From contig NC_087105.1 of NCBI RefSeq assembly GCF_963855985.1, forward strand, positions 64,501-128,500: DNA of 64,000 bases. Direction: 5' to 3'. Origin of the DNA: Ostrinia nubilalis (taxonomy: Eukaryota; Arthropoda; Insecta; Lepidoptera; Crambidae). This document shows, piece by piece, positions 23,431-33,680 of the stretch. Each line of letters begins with the position of its first letter. Positions within the stretch are counted from its first letter, which is position 1. The position numbers were made by a program, and so were the translations under genes. The notes beneath the pieces were generated by a model, which did no database searches, had not been told where the DNA came from, and was given only the letters and a program-made list of their open reading frames with translations.

Positions 23431-25952
23431 TAAAAAAATACAAATTCAAATACATATTTTATTTGCACAATTTTGTTTTTAGGAAATAGAATGTACTGGA
23501 TTATCAGATAAACATTTAACTAAATAGATCAAGAATGCAGCTGGATGCAGATTCACAGCGATGATGACAATTTAACAAAATTAAATGATGAGTATCTACT
23601 AATATTCTTTGTTGAGATATTATTGCCCACTAGTTATTCGCGCTATAAAGTATATTATTAAACCCCATAAATAGCTTTTAATTTTAAGAGACCCAATAAA
23701 CGCGTGTGATCACCCCTTTACTCTTATCAGAATTGTTTTAGTGCCTATATTTAGTAGTCAGAGGTCTAAGTTTACGTTTAGCATTTCTAAATTGGGTGCA
23801 AATTCATTAGCTTGTTGATAACCCGCCGAATTTTCATTTGGGATTATATTGGTATGCAATGTGATTATTTTATACTGCTTAAATCCTTTTTTAATATATT
23901 TTACAAAATCAAAGGTCAGAAGGTACCAATTAGTTACCATAATAACATGACGTTTCGCTTAAAAAGATAATTATGAAAATCGAGCAATAAAATCAATTTA
24001 TGATAATTTCCAATGATAGTGCATGAAGTTTCAAATTAAAATTATGTAGGTATAGGTAATAAAATTTGATTGCTCTGATTATTATCAAAAGCGACTGGTA
24101 TTGTAATAGATTAAATTCAAAAGTTGTAAACTCTCACCAATAATAATAATTTAATGCTGAAAGACAGCTGGAGCAAACATGTGTAAGTTATAAGTTACGA
24201 TGGTCGTCGTGGCCTAATTAACGAAATTGTTTAATCACCGACGCGGACGCGCCACAACAATGAAGATGGATCTCACTGCTGCGGGGCAGCGACAGCATAA
24301 ACAGTCCGTTAGCTTGTGTATTATCTTGCATCGGAGGATTCAATGAAAGGTATTGAATTGATGCTTAAACTGATCAATCGAAATTAACTTAACCAAAGCC
24401 AAGGAAATAATGTAAGCAAGTTTAGCCAAGGAAATAATACAAAAAATTAAACACACGTTGAACTATTCCACACTAAATGACAATTTAAACAAGTGTTTAA
24501 CGGGTGTTTATATTTTAATAATAATCCTTCTAATGTTAACATTTACTGGTATTTGTATTTTACATAAAATATTCAAACTTGAAAAATTGATAACGCTGAA
24601 TTTTTTAATCTTGTTTAAATGTTATTTGTAGTGCAAATGCCAAACGAATTCAACATTTAAAGATAACAAAATATTTATTAGGGTTGTAATAAAAAGCTTA
24701 TGCATATTTAATTTAAGAGGCAATATCTCACAAGAATTATTACACGAGTAATACGCAGAGAGGGTTGTATCAATTGTACCGATATCATTAACTATTATTA
24801 ACACTATGTGATTAAGTATTTGAATAATAAAAAGACAAAGATACTCGTACATACGTAGGTATACAAGGCTAAGCAATTTTTAACTTTCAATAAAACTGGT
24901 GGATCGGCCCTAATCAGTATAAATTGAATATCTATTTTGACTAGCAAAATGATTCAGGTCAGACCTATGCAAATCGATAAAGATAAATCACAAACATGGA
25001 TATTGAACACAAATATATTATAATTGCTGCTGCTCATAATCCGCTGACTAATGCCGGCCGTCAGTGCCAAAGTCAATATTTGAAATTGAGATTAATTCAG
25101 CGAGCGAGCGCCTAGGTAATCCGCGCCGTTCTCACGCCTGTTGGAGCTAGATATTAATTATAATTGGCTTAACGCTGGCGTCATTGGCAAGACGATTATA
25201 ATATTTTCCACATCATATACATAGATTATCTAGACAGCTCTATGATAACATAAAGATAACAGTGCCTAAATTACACAAATCTCTAATACCAATATCAGAT
25301 TAAAAATTTATAAAAAACTAATACCTACACTTGAGCTCGTTTATGATTATCTTTTCTTAATGGATCACAATTTAAATAAAAGAGTATCTTAAAATCATAG
25401 TTACCTACTACTACTACTCTGCTAATACTTTATCCAAATATACTGAACTAATAAAATAATAATAAATAAAATTTTATAGGCGTAATTTTTCAACCAATTA
25501 GCTAACCAATAATTGTTTCTCAACATTCTAATGCTACGTTTAACGACTGAAATAAAATGTTGACTCAGCTTTTATGCGTGATTGTAACGATTCAATAGGA
25601 CTTGTTTGATACGGCTTTATTACGTTGAATTTTCAAAATAACTTATTAGAAATAGGTTCAGTGCATTTTATGAGTTATAAAAGGGTTCCCGCGGCGCTGG
25701 TTACTGTCCACTTGTCGAGTAATATTGGGGTAATTCGACTTTCACGGCGCTTGCGCAACGTGATGCGTCTGCTCTTGCATGTAAGCTCTGGAATGCAAGT
25801 AGTCGCACTAAAGGCTACAGATAAATATATTTTTCACTGTACCTCCTTATTAACTCCTCGTTAAAGTATAATCAAATAGTGCTAATAATACTCTCAACTC
25901 AACCATAGAAATTAATGATGCTAGTATATCCTGTATACGTTGCCATTTCGTC

Positions 25953-26034
25953 ATCTAGTCCCAAACTAAGCAGAGCTTTTACTATGTGAATCATAAACAT
26001 GGAGAAATTAACACACATAAATACTAACTTTTTT
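25953..26034 (-). mobile_element. SINE 3'-end fragment
   Basis: On the minus strand it matches the 3' half of the SINE at 35243-35507: CATAGTaaaaGCTctGCTTAGTTTGGG followed by ACTAG. The tRNA-like head is missing. Confidence 0.6.
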
Positions 26035-27430
26035 GGAGGTATAAATTTGAGTATTGTATAGAAACCATCTTAAAACATCAAGCAAATAATAAAATACATA
26101 AAATTGTATACCTAGTAAGCATTGACTGGTGCCGAGTTTTTAAAGTGAAAGTATCAAAATATAGACATTCCAATATGAGACATAGACATTTTATTCTAAT
26201 TTCGTACAAGCGATAAAAAATTCCTACAAATTGTCCAAACATGGGCATATTTGTCGAACCCATCGGAGGTGCTAACTGAAGTGTCGAACAATTATCTTTA
26301 CAAAAATGCTAAATATTCATAAATTATTCGCGTAAGCGTGTTCTGATGCTAATACGGTCTCGGCGACATCGTTTTATGCAAATGGAGACTTTTACTGCGG
26401 ATTATCGACTCCAGAATAAAAGTCGTTAAGAATCCGCAGCTCCGCGACAAAAACGGAACTGTTCAAGTAGGTTAATTCGTCTGTGTCTAGTCACAAATCA
26501 AGTCATCGTTAGAATAATGGCTATTGTTAAAACAATAAATGTAAATAAAATATGCCATACATAATTTAAAAGGGGCAATGCTCGAAAAAGATGTTGTAGG
26601 TAACGGGTGCCAATTTCCACTGTAGTTTCGCTGAGTATTATATTTAAAAAATGTAGATTAATATAAACCAAAAAATATTGTTGCTCTATACACTGTTCAA
26701 CTTGAATCTTAAAAAACTTCTATGTTAATGTAAAGGCCAGTGTATGAGGAATAAATGTTTCCACTACCTCATTCCTCAAATATTCCGTACTATTACAAAA
26801 TACATGGCTGGCTCACGCTTGGCCGTTTGGTACAGAATTCCTTTCGAGTGTTTTTGCCATATCTTAAATTAATGTTGCAAACCCAAATTAAAACGCGGGC
26901 GAAATTATTTTTATGACGTCGTCGATTAGTTTTTAACTCTGTAAAGAATTTTAACCACTTTGTAATCGAGTGTAATCGCTGTAATCAACATTTTTTAAGT
27001 TGAATTTTAGTAGCAATATTTTTGATTTGGTTTTTTATAAGTCAGATAATAACTTTCAGCGACATATCAACATTGAATGTTACATTTATAAATGAAATTG
27101 GCTTTAAGCGTTATTTGTATTAACTTTATTATGGGTTTGCAGTTTGGGGCCTTGTTTTACAGGAATTGCATATTGTTGATAGGTTCTTCTTTCATAGCTT
27201 GAATTTGCACACCACTATTATTCTTATTTATTTTAGACATATTTATATGCAGTGCAATAATTATTAAAATAACTAACAACATGTATCTACTGATTTACCG
27301 GCATTAAGTTCATCGTTCTACAATGAAGCAATAAAAAAAACATAATGTTTTACAAATGGCTTGTTATTTAAATGGCACTATCGTAAACATGCTTATTTTG
27401 TTAACAAATACTAACTGTCTTATGACATAT
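26035..27430. other. Unique AT-rich sequence
   Basis: No gene or repeat recognised. Confidence 0.4.
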
Positions 27431-27476
27431 AACTTTTTATTATATTAAACTTTATAGTTTAATATAATAAAAAGTT
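27431..27476. repeat. Perfect short palindrome, 20-bp arms
   Basis: AACTTTTTATTATATTAAAC (27431-27450), loop TTTATA, then its exact reverse complement at 27457-27476. A/T-rich arms; could extrude as a cruciform or form an RNA hairpin. Confidence 0.9.
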
Positions 27477-27820
27477 ATTTTGGGTGAAAGTAAAAATCTC
27501 GGATGACGCGCGCCGAAGTAAGCCGGCATAACGCGAGCCGATCAATTTACACTGGTATGGTAATCGCGTGTAATAAATATGGGATTACAAACATAATATA
27601 AGATCATTAATTAGCCATTTATAGAAACAGGCCGCTGCGGGTAACTGTACACAAACATAGTCGAGGTGAATAGAACAGCTCATTTGGAACCGGCGCCGCG
27701 GCGCTGAAAGACTAAGCTTTTCATTTTATATTTTATAGTATATTTTTTATTTATAAGAATACTGCGTTATTTTTTTTTAATAACCTATGATTTTGTACTA
27801 ATCTATGTACTTGTGGATGC
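27477..27820. other. Unique sequence left of the nested stack
   Basis: GC-rich patches near 27500-27540 and 27690-27710, then very AT-rich. I looked for the upstream part of the LINE found right of the hAT-like element and see no reverse transcriptase-like frame. Confidence 0.4.
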
Positions 27821-28190
27821 ATCATAAGCATAGCTGGGCATTAACTCGTTAATCCGTTAATCGTTAATTAACGAAGTTAACATTTCTGTTAACGGATTAA
27901 CTTTTAAGTTAACTTTGAAAGATGTAAACGGAATAAGTCCGTTAATCGTTAATCCAGTACCTACTATTTACCAAAAAGATACAACAGGCACGCTGAAAAA
28001 CGCTAGTAAAACGCGTTCTGACAAGTACGTTTGGGCTTCCACCCGATCACTAACGATAACGACACTTGTTAGTATGTGTGTGACAACTCTTGCAACTGAA
28101 ATTAAGACCAGTTTTCTTCAACCGATTGAGCTGTGGTATACTTATGTAAGTACGATGACAATGCAATGTTATGGTACCATTGAACTGGTC

Positions 28191-28267
28191 TGATGATGGA
28201 GTCTTGAGGTGGCCATAGGAACTAAATGAAACGGCGGCATCGCATCGAATTTGGGTTCGTTGTATTT
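28191..28267 (+). repeat. Internal tandem repeat, copy 1 (interrupted by foldback B)
   Basis: About 77 bp matching 29701-29780 (shared: TGATGGAGTC, AGGTGGCCATAGGA, GAAACGG, TTTGGGTT). Its continuation lies at 29660-29683, on the other side of element B. Confidence 0.8.
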
Positions 28268-29656
28268 TAGTCCAGTCAATAAAGCATTATAGATGGAAAT
28301 CCGTGAAACACAATTTCTGACTTCGGGACTTTATTCAGACTAGTTAGGAGGTGAACATAGCAAATGTCCCCGCCCTTAGCCCTTGAGCCGGCGGAGAGAG
28401 GGGGGTTTAAAGGTACCACTTTTCGGTTTTTCGCTTAATCCTCGGAAACTATGCGTCCTAGTGATATGACTACTATGAACCAAAAAAAGCTTATTCAATT
28501 TGCTACAGGTGAGACGGTCAAGATTTTTTATATCTTTTATAGTTTTCACGGCATCTGCTCTAGAAGGTATGTAATATTGGAAATTTTATTTTTGTCTTAC
28601 ATGTTCCCATCAGAAGAAAATCGACTAAATCAACATTAATCAAACATTTTAGACATGTGTGAGCATGTTAAGCCTAGTTCCAGGGAGGGGACTGCACCGT
28701 GCGTATATTTAGAGGACCCAATTGGAGCCACTTTTGACTCCTCATCATTCAAAAACTACTGTGCGTTAAAACTTCAAATTTGGCTCATGTGTTGAGACTT
28801 GCAAGATAAACATCAGCTTAAAATTTCATAAATATACCTCAAACGGTTCTTTAGGTATTGACCTCCAAAAATCTACATGTCTGACCTATAGACCAAATTC
28901 TAACAACTTCCAGCTGACCTTGAAGGTTCAAATTTGGCATCCTGATAGGTAGATGTATAAATACAAAGGAACAAATAAAAAACCAGTAAATTTTAACATT
29001 TCACAGGTGACAGATAGATTTTAGTGTTCTAAATGTCGTTTTTGAACGTCAATACCTAAATAACCGTGTGAGGTATATTTATGAAATTTGAAGCTGATGT
29101 TTATCTTGCAAGTCTCAACACATGAGCCAAATTTGAAGTGTTAACGCACAGTAGTTTTTGAATGATAAGGAGTCAAAAGTGGCTCCATTGGGTCCTCTAA
29201 ATATACGCACGGTGCAGTCCCCTCCCTGGAACTGGAACTAGGCTTAACATGCTCCCACATGTCTAAAATGTTTAATTAATGTTGATTTAGTCGATTTTCT
29301 CCTGATGGGAACATGTAAGACAAAAATAAAATTTCCAATATTACAGACCTTCTAGAGCAGATGCCGTGAAAACTATACAAGATATAGAAAAACTTGACGG
29401 TCTCGCCTGTAGCAAATTGAATAAGCTTTTTTTGTTTCATAGTAGTCATGTCAGTAGGACGCATAGTTTTCGAGGATTAAGCGAAAAACCGAAAAGTGGT
29501 ACCTTTAAACCCCCCTCTCCCCGCTGGCTCAGGGCTAAGGGCGGGGACTTTTGCTATGTTCACCCCCTAACTAGTCTAAATAAAGTCCCGAGGTCAGAAA
29601 TTGTGTTCCACGGATTTCTCTCTACACCGTCGTTAAAGCATTCATTGACTGGACTA
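28268..29656. mobile_element. Foldback element B (TAGTCCAGTCAA termini, 1.39 kb)
   Basis: Inverted-repeat element with arms of about 600 bp (28268-28871 and about 29039-29656) around a spacer of about 165 bp. Ends are TAGTCCAGTCAAT and ATTGACTGGACTA, the same terminus as element A. It is flanked by TTT at 28265-28267 and 29657-29659. Removing the element plus one TTT restores a continuous repeat unit that matches the neighbouring copy at 29701-29804, so both boundary and 3-bp duplication are supported by an internal empty site. Each arm carries a mirrored open frame of 62 residues (28451-28639 plus, 29276-29464 minus) with no recognisable domain. Class unknown. Confidence 0.9.
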
Positions 29657-29659
29657 TTT

Positions 29660-29804
29660 GTCTTTTCGGACACTTTAGTACTAGATGATGTTCAGGGTCC
29701 TAATGATGGAGTCAGGAGGTGGCCATAGGAATTCCTAAACGAAACGGTGGAAACTTATCGAGTTTGGGTTTGCTGGATTTGTCTTTTCGAGCACTTTCGT
29801 GCTA
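29660..29804 (+). repeat. Internal tandem repeat, end of copy 1 and uninterrupted copy 2
   Basis: 29660-29683 (GTCTTTTCGGACACTTTAGT...) is the tail of copy 1. 29701-29780 repeats 28191-28267, and 29781-29804 (GTCTTTTCGAGCACTTTCGT...) repeats 29660-29683. Period is about 120 bp. Copy 2 is uninterrupted at the point where element B sits in copy 1. Confidence 0.8.
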
Positions 29805-29926
29805 AATTGTATTGTAATTGAACCAAGGCTCTGAGATTGAGATACTACTAAAAAGTGTACAATGAAATTATAATAATTAAAAAACTTTTTTAAAAACAAG
29901 CTTTTATTCTGAAATGCAGTTGTACT

Positions 29927-30070
29927 AAAACGAAAAAAATAATTGTACTTATGCAAGGTTCAAAAAATTTCGAAAGCTTGTAGCGCAAACATAAAAGAGG
30001 AATAAATTCCATGCGCGATACAAGCTTTCGAAATTATTTGAACTTTGCATACAATTATTTTTTTCGTTTT
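29927..30070. repeat. Palindrome inside the hAT-like element
   Basis: Arms 29927-29986 and 30013-30070 are reverse complements with a few indels; landmarks AAAACGAAAAAAATAATTGT, TTTCGAAAGCTTGTA and their complements. Spacer about 26 bp. Third inverted repeat nested in this region. Confidence 0.85.
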
Positions 30071-30216
30071 ATTATCTTGCGTTAACGGATTAACGATTAA
30101 CGTTAACTTGCGTTAAATCTTGCGAAATGTAACGTTTTAACGTTTAACGAAGTTAATTTTCTTATTAACGGTTTAACGATTAACGAAGTTAACTATTTGA
30201 TTAACGGTGCCCAGCT

Positions 30217-31242
30217 ATGATCATAAGTAAAGTGTACTTTAGAGGTATACAAATGTTAAAAGAAAAACAACGAGAATGTGGTGTTTTGTCTTCTGGGTCA
30301 CCTGTGAAAATGGGAGTTCCGCAGGGGTCCATTCTGGGTCCATTCTTGTTTCTTATATACATTAATGATCTACCATATTTTGTTAAGGACTCTTGCGAAA
30401 TCGTGTTATTTGCTGATGACACATCTTTGATTTTTAATATTGATAGAAGTAAAAATAACTTTGACGATGTAAATAATGCACTAACAAGAGTTTTAAGTTG
30501 GTTCACTACAAATAATTTACAACTCAATGCAAAGAAAACAAAATGTATAAAATTCTCTTTGCCTAACGTAAAAACAGTTAGTACCCAAATAGAACTTAAT
30601 AATAATGCAATCGATCTGGTAGACTCTACTGTATTTCTGGGAATTACCCTGGATTCAAAACTCCAGTGGGGCCCCCATATAGAAACTCTGGCGGGAAAGC
30701 TCAGCTCAGCGGCTTTTGCAATAAAAAGGATACGGGCATTAACCGATGTTTCAACAGCTCGCTTAGTCTACTTTAGCTACTTTCATAGCCTAATGTCATA
30801 TGGAATCATGCTATGGGGCAAAGCTGCAGATTTTGAAACAATATTTATTTTGCAAAAACGTGCGATAAGATACTTGTATAAAATGAAAGCAAGAGCGTCC
30901 CTTAGAGAGTTGTTTAAAGAAATTGGCATTCTCACGGCCGCTTCACAATACATCTTAAACTGTATTCTATTTATTCAACAAAATATTAACGAATTCAAAA
31001 AGAAAAGTGATATTCACCAAATTAACACTAGAAATAAAAATAAATTGGCTATACCCGCTTTTAGACTTAATAAAGTGTTTGCCACTTTTATGGGACAAGG
31101 TATCCATTTTTATAACAAAGTCCCTGATAAATATAAAGAGCTACCGTATAATAAATTTAAAAGTATAGTTAAAGATCACATGCTTAAAAAAGCCTATTAT
31201 ACAACTCGAGATTTTCTTAATGATAAGTCATCCTGGGAGTAG
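30217..31242 (+). CDS. Reverse transcriptase C-terminal fragment of a CR1/Jockey-type LINE
   Basis: 341 residues with no internal stop. GVPQGSILGP at residues 33-42 and LFADDTS at 64-70 hold the palm motifs, including the catalytic YADD-type box as FADD. LQLNAKKTK at 101-109 and FLGITLD at 140-146 follow in the usual order. The C-terminal region, with SYGIMLWG near 195-202 and a TRNKNKLAIP string, is typical of insect CR1/Daphne-like LINEs. The endonuclease and the fingers are missing. The ATG is not native: it is the last three bases of the hAT-like element at 27829-30219, and the LINE reading begins in the flanking ATCATAAG. An ancestral enzyme would copy LINE RNA at a nicked target; this fragment cannot do so alone. 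Confidence 0.9.
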   Translation: MIISKVYFRGIQMLKEKQRECGVLSSGSPVKMGVPQGSILGPFLFLIYINDLPYFVKDSCEIVLFADDTSLIFNIDRSKNNFDDVNNALTRVLSWFTTNNLQLNAKKTKCIKFSLPNVKTVSTQIELNNNAIDLVDSTVFLGITLDSKLQWGPHIETLAGKLSSAAFAIKRIRALTDVSTARLVYFSYFHSLMSYGIMLWGKAADFETIFILQKRAIRYLYKMKARASLRELFKEIGILTAASQYILNCILFIQQNINEFKKKSDIHQINTRNKNKLAIPAFRLNKVFATFMGQGIHFYNKVPDKYKELPYNKFKSIVKDHMLKKAYYTTRDFLNDKSSWE

Positions 31243-32076
31243 GATTATGGTCCTCTCATGCTCGCACTAAAAAGAATTAAAATGAAAAGTAATATTGTAT
31301 AAACTAATAATAATTTCTCAAATGTTATAGTGTCATGCTTCTCAATCTGGACTGTTACTTAGCTTTATTATTAGTTTTTTTTTTAAAGAGATAACTTGGC
31401 ATTGTCATTCTCACTAAAATGTCTCTGGGGTGGTGGCGTAGTGAGGCGGGTCGTTACATTCCCTCTAATATGGTCGAGTGAAGCGATGGCTGGTTCACTC
31501 GTCATGTCTGTGAACAGGCGCTGCTTTCGGGGACTGGTCAATCCAAGTTATTCAAATTTATGTATGCGAGTCATTTCTACTAGTACCTTAATATGTAAGT
31601 CTAGATATTAGCACGTTGCAAGAAAGGATTTTTTCCTGGCGGCTTGGTGACTGTAATTGAACCGCCACCGGTGCAGACGGAGAAGATGGTGAAATGTCTG
31701 CACGTGAAAAAGAGGTTGTCCGGCTTGCAGAAATTTATATAAGTTACCGTTCCTTGTGTGAAATTAGAAAATGTAAATAAAACAGCTCCCTCTCAATTGA
31801 CACAATTTATTTTTATATCGTATGCTCGTATATAGTTAACAATTACGATATTATAATAACTACTGTAATAGTGCCAATCTCAAGGGATTCAGGGTCGTTA
31901 ATTAGGTTCGGTTTGGTGAATATTATTGCCACTACAAATTTCTTAAAACTCAGCCTAAATATTAAAAGACTCTACTAGTTAAGATAACTGCGCGATGTCA
32001 GGTCGGAAAGACTCCTACTTGAAGGATGGAAAAGTGGGTACCTTGGAAGCCATGCGGTTATAAGCCGTTACCCTGA
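31243..32076. other. LINE 3' region and unique sequence
   Basis: The first 150 bp or so are probably the LINE 3' UTR, but no simple-repeat tail is seen. The remainder has no recognisable gene; a 71-residue frame at 31396-31611 has no domain. Confidence 0.35.
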
Positions 32077-32274
32077 ACGTTCCTCTCTTCTTCCGGGGTC
32101 CAACGGGTCTCGCACACTTTTAGGCTACAAGCAGCGTCCTCCACGGCCTCAAGCGCGCAGTACCAGATGAAGCTCTTGCATTTTCTCGACAGGAAAGCGT
32201 TCAAACTCTTGCAGAGACAGAGGTTTGATGACAAGGAGGAAATGCGAAGAGATCAGCAGTTCAGAAAGGAGTAA
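32077..32274 (+). other. Possible coding relic, 65 codons, unidentified
   Basis: A frame open from just after a TGA (32074-32076) to a TAA at 32272-32274. From the ATG at 32167 it reads MKLLHFLDRKAFKLLQRQ..., ending DQQFRKE: charged and helix-like, with base composition less AT-rich than the flanks. I do not recognise it. It could be an exon, a relic of a mobile element, or chance. No splice signals or poly-A support any of these. Confidence 0.15.
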
Positions 32275-32405
32275 TAATTATAGAAATCAATATGAAATAT
32301 TGAAATATCTAAAATATGAAATGTAAAATCGTAAAATATGAAATTATGAAATGTTTGAACTATAAACATTTGTAAAATTATGAAATATTGTAAAATATGA
32401 AATCC
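32275..32405. repeat. Degenerate AAATATGAAAT tandem tract
   Basis: A run of irregular units such as AATATGAAAT, AAATTATGAAAT and AAATATTGTAAAATATGAAAT between 32289 and 32403. Low-complexity A/T tract, unit about 10-20 bp. Confidence 0.6.
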
Positions 32406-33264
32406 CGCATCTGAAACGAAAAATACTAGTGTCAGAATCACAAGTGGAACGTGGCATTAGGTTATGAAAAAAAACCGCAATGGGAAACAAATACTCACGA
32501 AAACTGCTCGCTAATTTAAACCTCACTCGCAGTTTTCAGCATCCCAGCCCTCGTCCAACATAACGTTTAGGAAATTTCTGAAAGAAACGATCACATTGAA
32601 ATACCACGTACTGGAATACGAAAATTATCAATCACGAAAAATAAATAAATTCTCCGACGGGAACTTACCTCATGTGTGAATATTTTTAATTATATTAAGA
32701 AATTATCGTGGATGCATTCCGCATCACACGATTTAAAACAAAAGGGGATTACATCCCCGAAAACAATAAAATTGCGGTTGCGCAAGATCGACCAAAATTC
32801 CAAAGTGATTTGACAGCTCAACTGACAGCCTGCGAGTCATCGACATCGCAAGACGTTTCGTTTCGCCGCTTAGGTAAAAAGCAAATACTAATAAAAACCA
32901 TGAATCTCCTGAACACTGAAAATATTCTATTAAAAAATAGAATAATCAAAACAAAAACATTAGGAAATGTTTCAATAAAATATATTTGAATTGACCGAGC
33001 AAAAAGCGCCATCTATTGCAAATTAATTCAAAATCACGCCAATAGATGTCGCCAGTGGTATCCTAAATCCAAATATCGAGAAGAAATATCAATTTGTGAA
33101 AACAGCCAAAACTGCAACGCTACAACGTCACTACCTTGTTTAATATACCACGCAATCTTGTATACCCATTCTTATGATACACCATACAAGAATGCATGGT
33201 AAATTCAGTGAACTGCTCCTGAATCGAATGTACCTACTACTACTATTTCTATTTATTTATATTA
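32406..33264. other. Unique sequence with a small inverted repeat
   Basis: Holds GCGCCATCTATTG at 33006-33018 and its near-complement CAATAGATGTCGC at 33040-33052. The frame at 32708-32989 (93 residues) is opposed by one at 32818-33012 and has no domain. Confidence 0.4.
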
Positions 33265-33454
33265 ACCGGCAGACAGTGGTGACTGAGTTTGTTGCGGCGC
33301 TTCTTCTCAGCACTTGCCAAATGTTGGTCTCGAAGCGCTGGTAGGGTAAAAAGATTATGAGACATGTAGAGGCTCCTTAAGAGCATATGACGATTTGTAA
33401 GAACTATTTATTAGTCTAAACAAATAAAGAAATTTTGACTTTTTGACTTTGACT
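33265..33454 (+). mobile_element. LINE 3' end with (TTTTGAC)n tail
   Basis: Contains 'GACTGAGTTTGTTGCGGCGC', 'TCTCGAAGCGCTGGTAG', 'GGCTCCTTAAGAGCATATGA', 'CGATTTGTAAGAAC', 'TTAGTCTAAACAAATAAAG', then TTTTGACT repeats. This is the 3' UTR of a common lepidopteran LINE family, probably CR1/Jockey-like. A plus-strand relative is at 52463 and a minus-strand one at 19461. Confidence 0.85.
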
Positions 33455-33540
33455 AATGGTGCTGAAATTATTCAAAAGAAAATTTTAGCATTATTTTACT
33501 TACACCTATTGTATCTTAGTGAGACTGGGTCACACTACAT

Positions 33541-33680
33541 TTTGCATAAAACTCATAAAACTCATTTATATCGGCAAATAGGCTTTAAAAAAGCACTTTT
33601 ACGTGTCCCAGTATTAACCCTGCCACTGCTTCAGGACAATAAACCCCCCAGGGCACATAACGAAAGATACCACTATTTCC
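33541..33680 (-). repeat. LINE/SINE 3'-tail fragment, family 1
   Basis: Best of three copies: AAACTCATAAAACTCA tail, AATAGGCTTTAAAAAAGCAC, TTTTACGTGTCCCAGTATT, AACCCTGCCACTGCTTC, AGGACAATAAACC. See 1983 and 39557. Confidence 0.65.

Larger units (their letters stand above)
22319..25952. other. Unique sequence with one CRE-like site
   Basis: No gene seen. Holds the CRE-like site at 23231-23240 inside a GC-rich patch (about 23205-23290) and the 23-bp repeat at 23408-23430. Very AT-rich from about 23440 to 25000. Confidence 0.4.
27829..30219. mobile_element. hAT-like element with 8-bp target duplication, carrying a nested foldback
   Basis: Ends CATAGCTGGGCA (27829-27840) and TGCCCAGCTATG (30208-30219) are exact reverse complements, flanked by ATCATAAG at 27821-27828 and 30220-30227. 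An 8-bp duplication is characteristic of hAT elements. Both subterminal zones are crowded with GTTAACGG/GTTAATCG strings (27845-27955 and 30080-30205), which resemble the subterminal transposase-binding repeats of hAT elements. No transposase frame is present. The interior holds a tandem repeat, foldback B inserted into it, and a further palindrome at 29927-30070. Length is about 2.39 kb, of which 1.39 kb is element B. Confidence 0.85.
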
